Assembly (NCBI GenBank): GCA_038316335.1
Contig: JBBQAM010000015.1
Span: 11,174-75,173, forward strand
From: JALHST01 sp038316335
Lineage (GTDB): Bacteria; Bacteroidota; Bacteroidia; Flavobacteriales; Flavobacteriaceae
Length of the DNA stretch: 64,000 nt
Direction of reading: 5' to 3'
Below are positions 62,344 through 64,000 of this stretch, one piece after another. Positions within the stretch are counted from its first letter, which is position 1, and the number at the start of each line of letters is the position of its first letter. A program made the position numbers and the translations under genes. The notes below the pieces were generated by a model. The model was not told the origin of the DNA. It worked only from the letters and a program-made list of their open reading frames with translations, and ran no database searches.

Positions 62344-63140
62344 CGGCCCAAACAATAAAGGATACCTCCTAACAAATGTTTTTGAAAGTCGGGTTCATCA
62401 TACGATTCTTTCGTATGCCCGCCCCCAGTATAAAATGATCGGCCACCCTCAAATTCATGATACCAGGCGATTGGATGGTTATTTCCATTGGTACCACCTT
62501 CATAGGTGGTTTCGTCCAATTTCATGAGCACCTTGATGTCCGGAGCGATGGTCTTATAATTGTACCATTCATCGGTCCTCGTCCAAGTATCCGATAAGAA
62601 GTCGGTAGCACCATGCCGTTTGTCCACCACATCGATTACGGCCTCACGTACGTTTGGGTTACCGGGATGGCTTTCAAAATATGCCCCTACCAGTTTTCCA
62701 TACCAAGGCCAATCATATTCAGTATCGGCTGCTGCATGCACTCCCATAAAACTCCCCCCTGCCCTAATATAATCTTCGAAGGCCGCCTGCTGGGCTTCGC
62801 CAAGTACATCTTGCGTGGTGCTAAGAAATACGACTGCCTTATATTTCTTCAGATTCCTTGGATTAAAATCTAGGGAATCCTCGGTATGGCTGATCACGAA
62901 ATTATTTTTGAGGCCTAACGATTTCAAGGTAGCCACTCCTTTCTCAATTGAGGCATGTCGATATCCATTGGTCTTTGTAAAAACCAATACCAAATCGGTA
63001 TTCATCTTCAAGGGGACTGGGATCTTGCCTACTGGCTGTCTATTTGTTAGGGCTAAATCTTGGTCGACTTTTGCTGCATTACATGCTATAAAAATAATTG
63101 CTATTAAGGTAATGGATACAGATTTCCAATATGTTCGCAT
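62340..63140 (-). CDS. ThuA-like lipoprotein
   Basis: 266 residues. MRTYWKSVSITLIAIIFIAC gives lipobox Cys20. The ThuA domain (class I glutamine amidotransferase-like fold) runs from LVLVFTKTNGYRHASIEKG to GGRSFYTGGGHTKESY, with FMGVHAAADTEYDW in the middle. ThuA in rhizobia works with ThuB on trehalose by way of 3-keto derivatives. Here the protein is predicted to be exported. It lies downstream of an AraC-type regulator gene on the same strand. Confidence 0.88.
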   Translation of the reverse strand: MRTYWKSVSITLIAIIFIACNAAKVDQDLALTNRQPVGKIPVPLKMNTDLVLVFTKTNGYRHASIEKGVATLKSLGLKNNFVISHTEDSLDFNPRNLKKYKAVVFLSTTQDVLGEAQQAAFEDYIRAGGSFMGVHAAADTEYDWPWYGKLVGAYFESHPGNPNVREAVIDVVDKRHGATDFLSDTWTRTDEWYNYKTIAPDIKVLMKLDETTYEGGTNGNNHPIAWYHEFEGGRSFYTGGGHTKESYDEPDFQKHLLGGILYCLGR

Positions 63141-63223
63141 AGCTTATGAATTCAAAATAAATTATTAAAGGGCTAAATATCGCTATTTCATTTGATTCTA
63201 CCTTGAATTCCCAAATAAATGTA

Positions 63224-64000
63224 TTAGATCGCTATTGACATAACATATTTTTTGGGAGTGGTGCCATATTTCTTCTTAAATCCTGCAATAAAATGGCTGG
63301 CGGTACTATATCCGATTTTTAAACCAATCTCGTTCACATTATATTGGCCTGTCTCTAATAATCTTCGGGCATATTCCATTTTATAATCGAACAAAAAACT
63401 ATAGACCGAATCCCCATATATATATTTGAAGCCCTCCTTGAGCTTTTTGAGACTCAACCCGATTTCTTCCGACAAGGCCTGCAAAGAAGGTGGCTCGGTC
63501 ATTCGAGAAATTATTATTTCCTTCGCTTTACGTATGCGTTTCACATTGTCCTCATCGACTAAAAAAGGACATTGTTCCAAATCAGTGTCGACCCCCTTAT
63601 TGAAATACAGCGAAATAAGTTCATAGGCCTTGCCTTTGATATAAAGTTCCTTTATTGAGGGATGCAAATTATAATTCATTATTTGACTTAAAATTACCGC
63701 AATCGCAGGGGAAACACGTTCTTGCGAGTAATATTTTTTTTCCTTGTTTTCAGCACTTAGAAACGGAATATAGTCAGCTTCCCTGGAGAAAAGGGAATGG
63801 AATTTACGAATGGTCATAATTATCGAGACCAGCCAGGAGTTAGGGCCTAGTTCTAAGTTTAAGGGGAGATCTAGTTGCGTATTATACAATAATAACGTGT
63901 TCTCCTCCGAAACTTCCAAGGCATACCCGCCGTCATTAAAGATAAATTTGGCGTGCCCTTTTAAACAAAAATGAAACTGAATAAAACTGCTGCTTATTTC
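63224..64000 (-). CDS. AraC family transcriptional regulator, N-terminus cut by window edge
   Basis: The frame runs open to the window end (SSFIQFHFCLKGHAKF at the start of what is visible), so the true start is outside; a TTG at 63919 would cut into the sensor domain. The C-terminal HTH pair is at the end (SLQALSEEIGLSLKKLKEGF and EIGLKIGYSTASHFIAGF). The N-terminal part resembles AraC/PchR-type ligand domains. It is upstream of the ThuA gene on the same strand, 83 bases away; joint control is possible but not shown. Confidence 0.9.
   Translation of the reverse strand, partial: EISSSFIQFHFCLKGHAKFIFNDGGYALEVSEENTLLLYNTQLDLPLNLELGPNSWLVSIIMTIRKFHSLFSREADYIPFLSAENKEKKYYSQERVSPAIAVILSQIMNYNLHPSIKELYIKGKAYELISLYFNKGVDTDLEQCPFLVDEDNVKRIRKAKEIIISRMTEPPSLQALSEEIGLSLKKLKEGFKYIYGDSVYSFLFDYKMEYARRLLETGQYNVNEIGLKIGYSTASHFIAGFKKKYGTTPKKYVMSIAI

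Overview
The window looks like chromosomal DNA of a marine Flavobacteriaceae-type Bacteroidota. It has moderate-to-low GC by eye. It carries many promoters of the Bacteroidota form (TAnnTTTG at -7), a hybrid two-component regulator (HTCS), a LytTR/LytS pair with TPRs, many lipoprotein and '-AQ' type signal peptides, and an order yicC-gmk-nadD familiar from this group. I cannot name the genus. Both ends cut genes: nadD at the left, an AraC-type regulator at the right. I saw no rRNA, tRNA, CRISPR array or intact insertion sequence.

Region 1 (1-1,830) is housekeeping: yicC, gmk, nadD on the minus strand. Region 2 (1,835-18,330) is the distinctive part, a carbohydrate island. It holds two paralogous GMC flavoproteins with a CX5CX3C motif matching the 3Fe-4S site of FAD-glucose dehydrogenases, one small subunit (gluconate 2-dehydrogenase subunit 3 family), two DUF1080 lipoproteins (family named 3-keto-disaccharide hydrolase), three TIM-barrel sugar isomerase-like proteins (one cytoplasmic, one lipoprotein, one Tat-exported), a Gfo/Idh/MocA oxidoreductase, a nucleoside-symporter-like permease and a GH2 beta-galactosidase-like enzyme. 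Together these suggest glycoside breakdown by oxidation at C3 of the sugar, cleavage of the 3-keto-glycoside in the periplasm, uptake and reduction. Two divergent promoter regions (4,899-5,051 and 14,902-15,039) drive the dehydrogenase genes one way and the processing genes the other.

Region 3 (18,330-33,570) starts with nrdB-nrdA and then becomes a signalling region: an HTCS of 1,356 residues with no SusC/SusD nearby, a run of small secreted or membrane proteins (77, 143 and 42 aa; 51 and 189 aa) that I could not assign to a family, and a LytTR regulator with its TPR histidine kinase. A direct repeat with 21-base period lies just upstream of a -7 box in front of the 77-aa lipoprotein, next to the HTCS gene.

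Region 4 (33,570-47,660) is mixed core metabolism: MarC, an S41 protease, a dCMP-deaminase-like enzyme, HupE-like and DjlA-like membrane proteins, bacilliredoxin, PlsC, an HD hydrolase, a Tat-exported Gfo/Idh/MocA protein, a radical SAM protein, enoyl-CoA hydratase, an NtrY-like kinase and HemJ. Region 5 (47,700-64,000) has two tandem sortilin-like beta-propeller exoproteins of about 1,040 residues, EcsC, a MATE exporter, ferrochelatase with a Cys-rich segment, a TraB/GumN protein with an 880-residue extension, a DUF1460 amidase, a ThuA-like lipoprotein and the partial AraC regulator. ThuA is again a family linked to 3-keto sugars, so that theme recurs at the right end.
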